DNA of 23,377 nucleotides from an uncultured Sulfuricurvum sp. (GCF_937936435.1 NZ_CALDDG010000110.1:1-23377); one strand, 5' to 3'. Shown: positions 1-7,803, numbered from the stretch's first letter. A program made the numbers and translations. Notes: generated by a model not told the origin, from the letters alone.

Positions 1-1356
1 CACTTCGAGGTATTCAAGTTCGTTTTGCGAATCGGCGACAACGCCGGCCCCCGCTTGTAAAATAACCTGATCGGCTTTGACCAAAGCGGTACGGATGGTA
101 ATGGCGCTGTCCATGTTTCCGTCAAATCCGAAATAACCGATAGTTCCGCTGTAGAACCCTCGTTTGACCCCTTCATACTCCGCGATCAGTTCCATCGCGC
201 GGATTTTAGGGGCACCGGTCATCGTTCCGGCGGTGAAGGTTGCCGCGAGGAGATCGAACATATCCTTCTCCTCCGCAATTTGCGCATGTACGTCTGAGAC
301 GATATGCATGACGTGCGAATAGCGCTCGACATGCATCATCTCTTCGACTTTGACCGTACCGGTTTTGGCGACGCGGCCGACATCGTTGCGTCCCAAATCG
401 ATGAGCATCAGATGTTCAGAAAGTTCTTTCGGATCAGAGAGAAGCTCTTCTTCGAGCTCCAAATCGCGCTGTTTCGTGCCGCCGCGTTTACGAGTCCCTG
501 CGATAGGGCGCAGAAGAATATCGCCGTCGGTGAGGCGAACCATCACTTCGGGAGAACTTCCGACAATGCTGAAATCTTCATATTCCATCAACTACATATA
601 AGGGGAGGGATTTTTCAGCCGAAGGATGCGATAGAAACTAAACGGATCGACTTTGGCATTGCGGATATAGCGATTCGTCATCAAAATCTGAAAGACATCG
701 CCGCTGCGGATCATCTTTTTAGACTCTTCCACCATCGAAAAGAATTTCTCTTTAGTAAAGATGAATTCGCCCCCTTTGTCCTCTTGAATCGGAATCAGCG
801 GCGTGTAGCTATAGGGAGCTTTCAGCGTTGATTCGATTTCGTCAAAACGGTTTTTCATCGATTCGATGCAGCTAAGCAGAGTAATCGTTGCGTTTTTATG
901 CGAAACGACCAGTGTCAGCTTCGGTAGGATAAGATCCATATCAGGAGTGTGCGACTGGTCGATCAGATCGGACATATACTCTTTCAAAACCGGCTCGAAT
1001 ACTTGAACCATATCATATCCGATATAGCCGATAAATCCGTCAATGTATCCGACTCCAAGTTCTTTTGCACGTTCCCGATAGGCTTTTTGATCGAGTTTGC
1101 GATAGTACTCTTTAAGAAACTCAAAAGGAGAACTCTCAAAAGTTCGGCTTTGTCCAGAAAGATCGGTATAGGTTGTTTGAGCATTGCTGTAGCTGAGACG
1201 TTCACGTGCACCGACGACGATTATCGTATAGTTGCCGTCGCTGTTTCCGGCACTTTCAAATAAGAAACTGACTTCGCCTTTGAAAAGATTTTTCATCTTT
1301 TCATACACGGCTATCGGGGCAAATTGATCTAGAGAAAAATGGCGCGATGTTATCAC
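1..1356 (-). pseudogene. trpE: Anthranilate synthase component I, 3'-truncated by window edge and interrupted by an in-frame amber codon
   Basis: TrpE converts chorismate plus ammonia (from TrpG glutaminase) to anthranilate, the first committed step of tryptophan synthesis. The first 254 codons (1356 to 595) read as a TrpE N-terminal region ending in the conserved NPSPYM. The next codon, 594-592, is TAG. Reading straight through in the same frame gives LMEYEDFSIVGSSPEVM, then RPIAGTRKRG, IDLGRNDVGRV, TFTAGTMTGAPK and GYFGFDGN, all typical of the chorismate-binding domain. I found no further stop or frameshift down to base 1. One substitution from a Tyr codon (TAT/TAC) would explain it. The start is GTG (1356-1354), one base after the SPOR gene stop, with an AAAGGGG ribosome site inside that gene. 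It is last of the visible genes in the fur-lysS-glyA operon. PabB is a less likely alternative. Whether the gene is dead, suppressed, or a sequencing error cannot be told from here. Confidence 0.85.
592..594 (-). other. trpE: In-frame amber (TAG) codon inside trpE
   Basis: On the minus strand the codons around this site read CCT TAT ATG TAG TTG ATG GAA TAT, that is P-Y-M-stop-L-M-E-Y. TrpE/PabB proteins usually have an aromatic residue after NPSPYM, so the ancestral codon was probably TAT or TAC. A TTG and an ATG follow directly, so reinitiation is conceivable, but I see no Shine-Dalgarno-like sequence just upstream. Confidence 0.9.
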
Positions 1357-1357
1357 G

Positions 1358-2248
1358 TTACCCCTTTGTGATGTAAGCGCCGGATTCGATATTTTTACGT
1401 ACCGTACCTAGAACGTCGCGTGCCGCTTTCTCTCCTTGGAACGGCCCGATAATTACTTTGGTCGCCGCACCGTTCGGAACGGTTGTATATTTCAACCCGC
1501 TTGCATTAATATGGTCAAAGAGAGCTTGATTCGGTTGTTTGGCAAAAGAACCGACTTGAATATAATAGATTCCGCTTTTATCTTCCGCTTTTTCTGCTGT
1601 TTTAGCAGGTGCATCCGCCGCTTTTTCAGTAGGTTTTGCCTCGGTAGAGACTACTGCGGCCTTAGGTGTGCTTGTCGTTGTTTTTTTAGGTTCGACAGCG
1701 GTTTTGGTTTCTGCCGGTTTAGAAGTTTTGATCGTCGGTGTATTGATTACGGGTTGCGCAGTTTTAGTTGCGGGCTGAGACTTCGGTGTTTCGACAGGCT
1801 TGGCAAACGATTTTGATTCGACTTTCGGAATGACGACAGTAGTCTGTACCGGTTTGGATGCCGCCGGAGCCGAGGTGTGCTCGATTGGAGCTGAAGCCGC
1901 AGGCTGAACAACGGTTTCTTGAACCGGAGAATCTTGGAAAGATTCCTGTTTGATTTTTTGGGCAATTTGTCCCAAATCTTGAGCCGAGGTCGTATTACCG
2001 CCTTCTTGGATCACTTCTACCGGTTCAAATAAAGGATCGTCAATGATCTCGGAAGGTGCCGAAGGTTCAGGCGGCACGGCTGCATGCGGTGCTTGTTCAT
2101 TACTCTCGCTTTTGAGCGAATTCATGATGACGAGGACAATGATTAAGATCAGCGTCAGTGCCGCAATCGCCAGTAAAAGCTTTTTGCTGTTAGAGCCTGA
2201 TCCCCCTTTATTGAGGATAATGTCGTTAAGTTCGTTTTTTTCTTCCAT
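1358..2248 (-). CDS. SPOR-domain inner-membrane protein
   Basis: A 296-aa bitopic membrane protein. A short cytoplasmic N-terminus (about 22 residues) is followed by one hydrophobic segment at about 23-44. Next comes a long low-complexity Pro/Ala/Thr/Lys-rich linker (about 50-220) and a C-terminal SPOR domain (about 226-296) beginning GIYYIQVGSFAK and ending near GAYITKG. SPOR domains bind denuded glycan strands at division septa, so a role in envelope or cell-division biology is likely by family. It lies 39 bp after the DUF1882 gene and one base before the trpE start, so translation of trpE is probably coupled to it. The order glyA - DUF1882 - SPOR matches, from memory, C. jejuni Cj0402-Cj0404. 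The linker is repetitive but contains no clean tandem repeat. The exact cellular function is unknown. Confidence 0.9.
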   Translation of the reverse strand: MEEKNELNDIILNKGGSGSNSKKLLLAIAALTLILIIVLVIMNSLKSESNEQAPHAAVPPEPSAPSEIIDDPLFEPVEVIQEGGNTTSAQDLGQIAQKIKQESFQDSPVQETVVQPAASAPIEHTSAPAASKPVQTTVVIPKVESKSFAKPVETPKSQPATKTAQPVINTPTIKTSKPAETKTAVEPKKTTTSTPKAAVVSTEAKPTEKAADAPAKTAEKAEDKSGIYYIQVGSFAKQPNQALFDHINASGLKYTTVPNGAATKVIIGPFQGEKAARDVLGTVRKNIESGAYITKG

Positions 2249-2287
2249 TATTAAATCCCGTTCCTTCTGTATTGGTACAAATGCGCG

Positions 2288-2830
2288 TTACATATGTTTC
2301 GACCATGAAGCTCCGCGCTCTTTAGCGTAGACTTCATACGGCAGGTTGAGAATGTTGTATTCTGCCGGCAGATCGAGAGTAGGGAACATGCGCCACTGTT
2401 TTGGTTGTTTTGCGGCTAATTTCATGGAGATCATTTTACCCAGTTGATTAGCCTCTTGTAAAGTAGTATGACCTTTATGAATGTAAACGTGAAGGTGTCC
2501 CGGTGTTTTGGTTTCAAACGCGGTAAAATTGATGAAGCCCTCTTCACGGAGTAAAAGCTGTGCTTTGTGATAAAAGCGCTGAGGATCGGTTCCGTTGTAG
2601 TCAATAACGATGTTTTCTACTTTTTCAAACTTGTTTATCAACGAATGGGCAACGGTAATTTGCCCTTTGAGGTGCTGATCGATAATCGCTTGTGTGAGGG
2701 TTTTGTCAATTCTCTCGTATTTGTTGAAAAAAGTACGCCCTTTGAAATCAATTTTATTGACGATGTTGTCATGTTTCAGCCAGTAATGGTCTGAAATCAT
2801 TTTGATCAGTTTCATATCCATCGATGTCAT
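2288..2830 (-). CDS. DUF1882 family protein, conserved in Campylobacterota
   Basis: A 180-aa soluble protein with no signal peptide or membrane segment. I recognise it as the DUF1882 family found next to glyA and lysS in Helicobacter and Campylobacter (HP0184/Cj0403 type); no function has been established that I know of. Visible motifs are NIVIDYNGTD (about 73-82), a helix-rich stretch, TPGHLHVYIHKG (about 109-120) and RMFPTLDLP (about 147-155). The acidic - GHLH - acidic spacing loosely recalls archaeo-eukaryotic primase (AEP) folds, an inference discussed under findings. The start ATG (2830) follows the glyA stop by 16 bp with an AAGG-type site in the gap; a second Met at codon 4 is possible. 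It is co-transcribed with glyA and the SPOR gene. Confidence 0.85.
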   Translation of the reverse strand: MTSMDMKLIKMISDHYWLKHDNIVNKIDFKGRTFFNKYERIDKTLTQAIIDQHLKGQITVAHSLINKFEKVENIVIDYNGTDPQRFYHKAQLLLREEGFINFTAFETKTPGHLHVYIHKGHTTLQEANQLGKMISMKLAAKQPKQWRMFPTLDLPAEYNILNLPYEVYAKERGASWSKHM

Positions 2831-2846
2831 GGGCGGTACCTTTTAC

Positions 2847-4094
2847 TTAATATGTCGGTTGGTTATAAATAACAAAATTTTTGGCGAGTGCTTTGAGCTC
2901 TTCTTTGATTGCAGCCTGCTTTTCAACGTTTTCAATATCGTCCAATACGTCGGCAATACGGTTTGCGATAAGCTCGAACTCTTTTTCTTTCATCCCGCGT
3001 GATGTCAACGCCGGGCTTCCGATACGAACACCCGAGGTAACGAACGGCGAGCGAGTTTCTCCCGGTACGGTATTTTTATTAACCGTGATTCCGGCACGTC
3101 CGAGCGCCGCATCGGCATCTTTACCGCTGAAGTCTTTATTTAGGAAAGAGACAAGGATTAGATGGTTGTCGGTTCCGCCGCTGACGATGTCGTAACCCCG
3201 TTTCATCAAAACGTCTGCAAGAACTTTTGCGTTGGCTTTCACTTGTTTCGCATAGACTTTCCACGCATCGGAAAGATTGTATTTGAAGCCGACCGCTTTT
3301 GCCGCAATGACATGAACCAACGGTCCGCCCTGAAGTGCTGGGAAGATTGCCGAGTTGATTTTTTTAGCGATCTCTTCGTCATTGGTCATGATCATACCGC
3401 CGCGAGGACCCGCAAGTGTTTTGTGGGTAGTTGTCGTAACAACATCCGCATACGGGAATGGGCTCGGGTGTTCGCCCGCACAGACTAGGCCGGCGATATG
3501 GGCGATATCGGCGAACAAAATCGCTCCGACGGCATCGGCGATTTCACGGAATTTTTTGAAATCGATTTCGCGTGCATACGCTGAAGCACCGCACACGATA
3601 ATTTTCGGTTGGACGATTTTTGCGATGTCCATGACACGCTCATAGTTGATGCGGCCGTCAAGTTCGACACCATATGAAAAACTGTGGTAGTTTTTACCTG
3701 AAAAACTGACTTTTGAACCGTGTGTCAAGTGTCCGCCGTGGCTGAGATCCATACCGAGAAGTTTATCGCCGGCTTGAAGCAACGCAGCATAAACGGCGCC
3801 GTTTGCCGAGGAACCCGAGTGGGGCTGCACGTTTGCAAATTTACAACCGAACAATTCGCAGGCACGGTCGATTGCGAGCTGTTCTACACCGTCGGCAAAT
3901 TCACATCCGCCGTAGTAGCGTTTTGCCGGATACCCTTCTGCATATTTGTTGGTGAATACCGAACCCATCGCTTCCATAACGGCCGGAAGGGTAAAGTTTT
4001 CTGATGCGATCATTTCCAAATGATCGGTTTGACGTTCGAGCTCTTGCTCGCACAATGCATAAATTTCGTTATCGTATTCTTTGAGGAAACTCAT
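2847..4094 (-). CDS. glyA: Serine hydroxymethyltransferase
   Basis: A cytosolic PLP enzyme that interconverts serine plus tetrahydrofolate with glycine plus 5,10-methylene-tetrahydrofolate, the main source of one-carbon units. At 415 aa it has the normal bacterial length. The PLP-binding lysine is K225 in VVTTTTHKTLAGPRGG. Other family signatures are SENFTLPAVMEAMGS near residue 31, NKYAEGYPAKRYYGG near 49, PHSGSSANGAVY near 91 and FADIAHIAGL near 194. The ATG overlaps the lysS stop by 4 bp (ATGA), so the two genes are translationally coupled. There is no sign of its own promoter. Confidence 0.98.
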   Translation of the reverse strand: MSFLKEYDNEIYALCEQELERQTDHLEMIASENFTLPAVMEAMGSVFTNKYAEGYPAKRYYGGCEFADGVEQLAIDRACELFGCKFANVQPHSGSSANGAVYAALLQAGDKLLGMDLSHGGHLTHGSKVSFSGKNYHSFSYGVELDGRINYERVMDIAKIVQPKIIVCGASAYAREIDFKKFREIADAVGAILFADIAHIAGLVCAGEHPSPFPYADVVTTTTHKTLAGPRGGMIMTNDEEIAKKINSAIFPALQGGPLVHVIAAKAVGFKYNLSDAWKVYAKQVKANAKVLADVLMKRGYDIVSGGTDNHLILVSFLNKDFSGKDADAALGRAGITVNKNTVPGETRSPFVTSGVRIGSPALTSRGMKEKEFELIANRIADVLDDIENVEKQAAIKEELKALAKNFVIYNQPTY

Positions 4095-5623
4095 TCTTCT
4101 TCTCCGTTGTTGGTTTGGGTGTTTTGTAGAGGTTTCATTGCCGGGAAAAGCAATACATCCCGGATTGAGTGTTGATTGGTCAGCATCATGACGAGACGGT
4201 CGATACCGATCCCCTGACCCGCGGTCGGTGCCATTCCGTAAGAGAGGGCAGTGACAAAATCTTCGTCCATCTCGTGGGCTTCGTCATCGCCTGAATCTTT
4301 GGCCGCCATTTGCCCTTCAAAACGTTGCAGCTGATCGACCGGGTCGTTAAGTTCACTGAACGCGTTGGCGATCTCGCGTCCCGCAATGAAAAGCTCAAAG
4401 CGATCTGTCAGCTCAGGACGCTCGTCATTACGACGTGCAAGAGGGGAGATTTCGACCGGATAGTGGGTAATGAAAGTCGGGTTAATCAGCTTGGCTTCGA
4501 CAAATTCGTCAAAGAGTTCGCCTTGAAGCTGTCCGAGATTCATCGCCGCATTGGCTTCAAGATTTTTCGATTTTAAAAATGCCAAAATGGACTCTTTATC
4601 ATTGACGATCTCTTCCGGAACACCGCCGATGACGCTGAGACTTTTAACCAGTTCGATTTCGCTAAACTGATCGAAATCGACTTCCAACTCACCGTACGGG
4701 AGACGTTTGGGGAGGTCGAGATGATCGAAGAGATATTCGAAATACTCTTTGGTAATAATGATCAAATCTTTATAGGTTTTGAACGCCCAGTAAAATTCGA
4801 TGGAGGTGAACTCAGGGTTATGGGTTGCATCCATCCCTTCATTGCGGAAGTTACGGTTGATTTCAAATACCGCTTCAAATCCGCCGACGATGAGACGTTT
4901 GAGATACAGCTCAGGTGCAATACGCAAGTATCGGTCGATTCCGAGGGCATTATGATGAGTAACGAACGGTTTCGCATTGGCTCCCCCCGCGATCGGGTGC
5001 ATCATCGGCGTTTCGACTTCTAAAAAGCCTTTGTCCTCGAAAAAGCGGCGGGTAAGGCTGATGACTTTCGAGCGGATATGAAACGTTTTACGAACTTCGG
5101 AATTCATAATCAGATCGAGGTAGCGTTGACGGTAGCGCATCTCTTTGTCTTGAATACCATGAAACTTCTCCGGTAACGGCGAAATCGCTTTGGTTAAGAT
5201 TTTAAGGCTGTCGGCATGAAGTGAGAGCTCACCGTGTTGTGTTACGAACGGATAGCCGCTCACTTCGACGATATCGCCGACTTCAACGAGTTTCTTGAAA
5301 ATATCGTTGTAAAAATTTTCCGGGAGATTGTCACGGGCGACGTAAATTTGGAGCATGCCGCTTTCGTCTTCGATTTTAATAAAACTTGCTTTACCCATCA
5401 AACGGTAAAGTTTAATCCGTCCTGCAACAATGTAGTGGCGATTTTCGTTACGTTTTTCTTCGGTCTGAAACAGATCGGAGTTGACGTTGTGAAATTTTTC
5501 GATAGTTGTGTTGCGTGCCGAATTGTTTGCATACGGATCGATTCCGAGAGCTCTAAGCGCTTCGGCTTTTTCTATCCGTTGCTGTACGTATTGGTTTTCA
5601 AATGCCAATGGGATTCCTTTCAA
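4091..5623 (-). CDS. lysS: Lysine--tRNA ligase, class II
   Basis: Charges tRNA-Lys with lysine using ATP, in the cytoplasm. The 510-aa protein has the N-terminal OB-fold anticodon-binding domain (about 63-145) followed by the class II catalytic core. Motif 1 lies around FLEVETPMMHPIAGG (about 200), motif 2 is FRNEGMDATHNPEF (about 259-272), and motif 3 is GIGIDRLVMM near the C-terminus (about 470-480), followed by DVLLFPAMKP. All are intact. It lies 6 bp after the fur stop and overlaps glyA by 4 bp. Placement between fur and glyA is the Campylobacterota arrangement. Confidence 0.98.
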   Translation of the reverse strand: MKGIPLAFENQYVQQRIEKAEALRALGIDPYANNSARNTTIEKFHNVNSDLFQTEEKRNENRHYIVAGRIKLYRLMGKASFIKIEDESGMLQIYVARDNLPENFYNDIFKKLVEVGDIVEVSGYPFVTQHGELSLHADSLKILTKAISPLPEKFHGIQDKEMRYRQRYLDLIMNSEVRKTFHIRSKVISLTRRFFEDKGFLEVETPMMHPIAGGANAKPFVTHHNALGIDRYLRIAPELYLKRLIVGGFEAVFEINRNFRNEGMDATHNPEFTSIEFYWAFKTYKDLIIITKEYFEYLFDHLDLPKRLPYGELEVDFDQFSEIELVKSLSVIGGVPEEIVNDKESILAFLKSKNLEANAAMNLGQLQGELFDEFVEAKLINPTFITHYPVEISPLARRNDERPELTDRFELFIAGREIANAFSELNDPVDQLQRFEGQMAAKDSGDDEAHEMDEDFVTALSYGMAPTAGQGIGIDRLVMMLTNQHSIRDVLLFPAMKPLQNTQTNNGEEE

Positions 5624-5629
5624 AAATGG

Positions 5630-6112
5630 TTAGCTTTTAGGCTTTGTTTGGCAGTTTTTACAAATGCCGTAAATCTGCATCGAGTGTTCTTGCATGACAA
5701 AACCAAGCTCTTGGGTAATTTTTTTCTGACGTTGCTCGATCTCTTCGTCGACGAATTCGGTGATACTTCCGCACGAGGTACAGATGATATGGTCGTGATG
5801 ATCTTTGGCACCAAGCTCGTATTTTTTACCCTGAGCGCCGAAAGAGAGAGATGTGACCATATCTGAACCTTCCAACAAAGAAAGGGTTCGATACACCGTT
5901 GCTATGCCGGTATTGAGTTCAGGATGTTTCTCCTGGATCAAATGGTGGAGCGCTTCGGGAGTTAGATGTTCATCGGAATTATAGAGCATTTCCAAAATCA
6001 CTTCGCGCTGGATGGTGAATTTAAGACCGTTAGCTTTTAGAAGTTGTTTAAAATCGCTTAAGAGCTTGTTATACTCAACGGTTCTTTCGGTAAAATCGGT
6101 GTATGCACCCAT
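5630..6112 (-). CDS. fur: Ferric uptake regulator Fur
   Basis: A metal-sensing DNA-binding repressor, dimeric, controlling iron uptake and storage. The 160-aa protein has an N-terminal winged helix (about 20-100) with TIQREVILEML and the recognition-helix region NTGIATVYRTLSLL. The C-terminal dimerisation domain contains GAKDHHDHIICTSCG. Structural zinc cysteines are C111/C114 and C151/C154. The operon position upstream of lysS and the longer N-terminus fit Fur; the second paralogue in this window (9194-9604) looks like PerR. The ATG lies 3 bp after the cvpA stop. It has no promoter of its own visible, so expression should follow the promoter upstream of the GGDEF gene unless an internal promoter exists in cvpA. 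Confidence 0.95.
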   Translation of the reverse strand: MGAYTDFTERTVEYNKLLSDFKQLLKANGLKFTIQREVILEMLYNSDEHLTPEALHHLIQEKHPELNTGIATVYRTLSLLEGSDMVTSLSFGAQGKKYELGAKDHHDHIICTSCGSITEFVDEEIEQRQKKITQELGFVMQEHSMQIYGICKNCQTKPKS

Positions 6113-6115
6113 AGA

Positions 6116-6670
6116 TTATTTCTCCTTTTCGGTGTCGGAAGGTGATTCGGTTTTATTGGTATCGCTTAGCATGGAAGTCACGTCATCGGTTTCGATATGT
6201 AGAATAAAGTCTCCCGTTGCGAACATCGGTTTGTAAAAAATGCTGTTCGCCATTTTCGGCTCCAAGTTTTCACGAATGGCGGTAACGCTGAATAGGGCAT
6301 AAACGATAATCGAAAGGATAAAGAAAAACTTGCTGCTGCCGACGATAAAACCTAAAATACGGTCAAGCGGTCCTAAACCGCTGAGAGAACTTAATTTTTT
6401 AAATCCGGCGCCCAGTGCAACCATTAAAAGCCAAAAAATTCCCAGAGCGAAGATAAAACCGATCAAATTGATGGCCGTCGGTGTTTCAAAATGAAAGAGT
6501 GTATCGCTGAGAAATTTTCCCATATACCCGCCCAGATGGGAGGCGACAAAGACTCCCCCTACGATACCGATCATACCGAATACTTCTTTTGAAAAACCGT
6601 TCAGAAGCCCTTTCAATCCTAGTAACAGGACGATTGATCCGACGGCGACGTCAAAATAATTCAAATCCAT
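6116..6670 (-). CDS. cvpA: CvpA family inner-membrane protein
   Basis: A 184-aa CvpA family (colicin V production) membrane protein with four predicted hydrophobic helices at about 5-20, 31-46, 66-88 and 105-129. Family features include the N-terminal NYFDVAVGSIVLLLGLKGLLNG and the GPLDRILGFIVG loop before the last helix. The C-terminal 35 residues are hydrophilic, rich in Ser, Asp, Thr and Lys. The molecular function of the family is poorly defined; in other bacteria it is linked to envelope stress, biofilm formation and colicin V export. Its start codon overlaps the stop of the GGDEF gene by one base (TAATG), and fur follows 3 bp later. Confidence 0.92.
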   Translation of the reverse strand: MDLNYFDVAVGSIVLLLGLKGLLNGFSKEVFGMIGIVGGVFVASHLGGYMGKFLSDTLFHFETPTAINLIGFIFALGIFWLLMVALGAGFKKLSSLSGLGPLDRILGFIVGSSKFFFILSIIVYALFSVTAIRENLEPKMANSIFYKPMFATGDFILHIETDDVTSMLSDTNKTESPSDTEKEK

Positions 6671-7599
6671 TAAAACTCCATTTCAAAACGGTCTTTGCCG
6701 TTGTTTTTGGCACGGTATAAAGCGGTATCGGAACGTTCGATAATCGAATCGATCGAATCGCCTTTGATGATTTTGGTGAGGCCGATACTCAACGTCACCG
6801 GGATCTGTTGATTTTGGAAGAGGGGTTTGTTGTTACGGCACAGGGTTAATAGACGTTCCGCTACCAATTGCGCCCCCTCGGTATCGGTACGGTTGAGAAG
6901 AATAATAAACTCTTCACCTCCGAAACGGTAGACGCGATCGCCGTCTCTGAGCGCTTTTTTCAAAAGTTTTGAGATAAAAATCAGTACTTTGTCTCCGGCA
7001 ATATGCCCGAAACGGTCGTTGATGTTTTTGAAATCGTCAACATCGATCATAAAAGCGAACATTTCGAAATCCATGGACTCTTTTTCCAGAACGGTTTTGA
7101 GATGTTCTTGGAGCGCGTAGCGGTTGAAAACTTTAGTCAACGGGTCAAGCGATGTTTTAGTTTCGAGTGTTTTGACCTGTTCAAGGAGGGTATGTATGAC
7201 TTCGTTGGCACGTGAGACCTCGTCACTGAGATGTGTTTGAATATCGCTGAACTTCTCTGTGATTTTGCCGAAATCAATTAAGCCCGATGTCGTGCTTTCT
7301 TCGAGTAATTCGGCATGTTTTTCGGCTATCTCACCGATCGTATCGTTTGTTAACGAATAAGAATCGATGCTTTGGCGTGCAAGTTCTTTGTACTCTTCTG
7401 CAGTGCTTTGGCGATAGGTGTTCAAATCAAACTCACCTGAGGAATACAACTCCAGCACTTCGTTCGTTGCAGCGGCAACCAACTCGGCAAACTCGCTCGG
7501 ATCGATTGTCGTTTGGTGTTTGCTGAGCGATTCCAGATGTACAGAGAGTTCTTTGCAAAAATGATTGAGCAAAGGATGAATTTGGTTAGCTTGCACCAT
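6670..7599 (-). CDS. Diguanylate cyclase with GGDEF domain
   Basis: Makes the second messenger cyclic di-GMP from two GTP. In the 309-aa protein the C-terminal GGDEF domain spans about 148-309. The active site is GGEEF (227-231), and an RxxD product-inhibition site (RDGD, 218-221) sits five residues upstream, so the enzyme should be active and feedback-inhibited. Metal and GTP residues lie in FAFMIDVDDFKNIND. The N-terminal 145 residues are helical and match no named sensor domain that I recognise; residues about 110-148 look like a coiled coil feeding the cyclase. No membrane segment is seen. It is first in the cvpA-fur-lysS-glyA operon, with AAGG 4 bases before the ATG. A terminator-like hairpin lies between it and the promoter. 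Confidence 0.93.
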   Translation of the reverse strand: MVQANQIHPLLNHFCKELSVHLESLSKHQTTIDPSEFAELVAAATNEVLELYSSGEFDLNTYRQSTAEEYKELARQSIDSYSLTNDTIGEIAEKHAELLEESTTSGLIDFGKITEKFSDIQTHLSDEVSRANEVIHTLLEQVKTLETKTSLDPLTKVFNRYALQEHLKTVLEKESMDFEMFAFMIDVDDFKNINDRFGHIAGDKVLIFISKLLKKALRDGDRVYRFGGEEFIILLNRTDTEGAQLVAERLLTLCRNNKPLFQNQQIPVTLSIGLTKIIKGDSIDSIIERSDTALYRAKNNGKDRFEMEF

Positions 7600-7628
7600 C
7601 GGACCTTACGTGTGTGTTTCGGATGTTC

Positions 7629-7660
7629 AAAAAAGCCTTCCGTTTTGTCCAAAAAAGGCT
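7629..7660 (-). terminator. Intrinsic-terminator-like hairpin in the leader of the GGDEF-fur-lysS operon
   Basis: On the minus strand AGCCTT pairs with AAGGCT, and an inner TTTT/AAAA helix closes a GGAC loop, with a three-base CGG bulge between the helices. A run of Ts (7634-7629) follows at once. This is a textbook rho-independent terminator, but it sits about 30 bp upstream of the GGDEF start and downstream of the only convincing -10 box. It may be an attenuator or the 3' end of a very short RNA. Confidence 0.6.
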
Positions 7661-7686
7661 AAATCAAACTCTCTAAAAGTAATGCC

Positions 7687-7692
7687 ATTATA
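7687..7692 (-). promoter_or_regulatory. Likely -10 box of the GGDEF-cvpA-fur-lysS-glyA operon
   Basis: TATAAT on the minus strand, preceded by the AT-rich tract GTTTGAAAAAG, which fits the housekeeping promoters of Campylobacterota, where the -35 box is weak. The transcript would start near 7680 and have a leader of about 80 nt containing the terminator-like hairpin. I see no second -10 box between the hairpin and the gene. Confidence 0.5.
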
Positions 7693-7777
7693 CTTTTTCA
7701 AACATAAAGATAACTTTTGATACCTTTAATCAGTCCTCTTTTAGGATAAAACGCTAAAATTCGGATACTAATTAACG

Positions 7778-7796
7778 GTGCGTGAGCACGCAGGAG
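7778..7796 (+). promoter_or_regulatory. Small hairpin abutting the ribosome-binding site of the DAHP synthase gene
   Basis: GTGC-GTGA-GCAC (7778-7789) can form a 4-bp stem with a GNRA-type loop, or alternatively GCGTG/CACGC (780-7791 region, bases 7780-7791) can pair. The strong ribosome site AGGAG (7792-7796) follows without a gap, 7 bases before the ATG. The hairpin could modulate ribosome access; this is inference from sequence only. Confidence 0.3.
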
Positions 7797-7803
7797 ATAA
7801 TTT

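Noticed and set aside
304..831. Plus-strand open frame of 175 codons opposite trpE, spanning the amber codon
   Set aside because: The trpE frame on the minus strand has strong family motifs on both sides of the stop; the opposite frame is Phe/His/Asp-rich with no recognisable domain.
1540..2060. Possible tandem repeat in the SPOR-protein linker
   Set aside because: The region is Pro/Ala/Thr/Lys-rich low complexity, but no unit repeats cleanly; this is ordinary for periplasmic linkers.
5234..5866. Long open frame on the plus strand (210 codons) opposite lysS and fur
   Set aside because: It lies wholly antisense to two strongly conserved genes, has no ribosome site, and its translation shows no recognisable domain; it is a by-product of codon usage on the other strand.
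7662..7691. Possible leader peptide (ATG GCA TTA CTT TTA GAG AGT..., nine codons ending in TAG) before the terminator-like hairpin
   Set aside because: Its ATG overlaps the -10 box, so the mRNA from that promoter would not contain it, and its Leu-rich content does not match any pathway in the operon.
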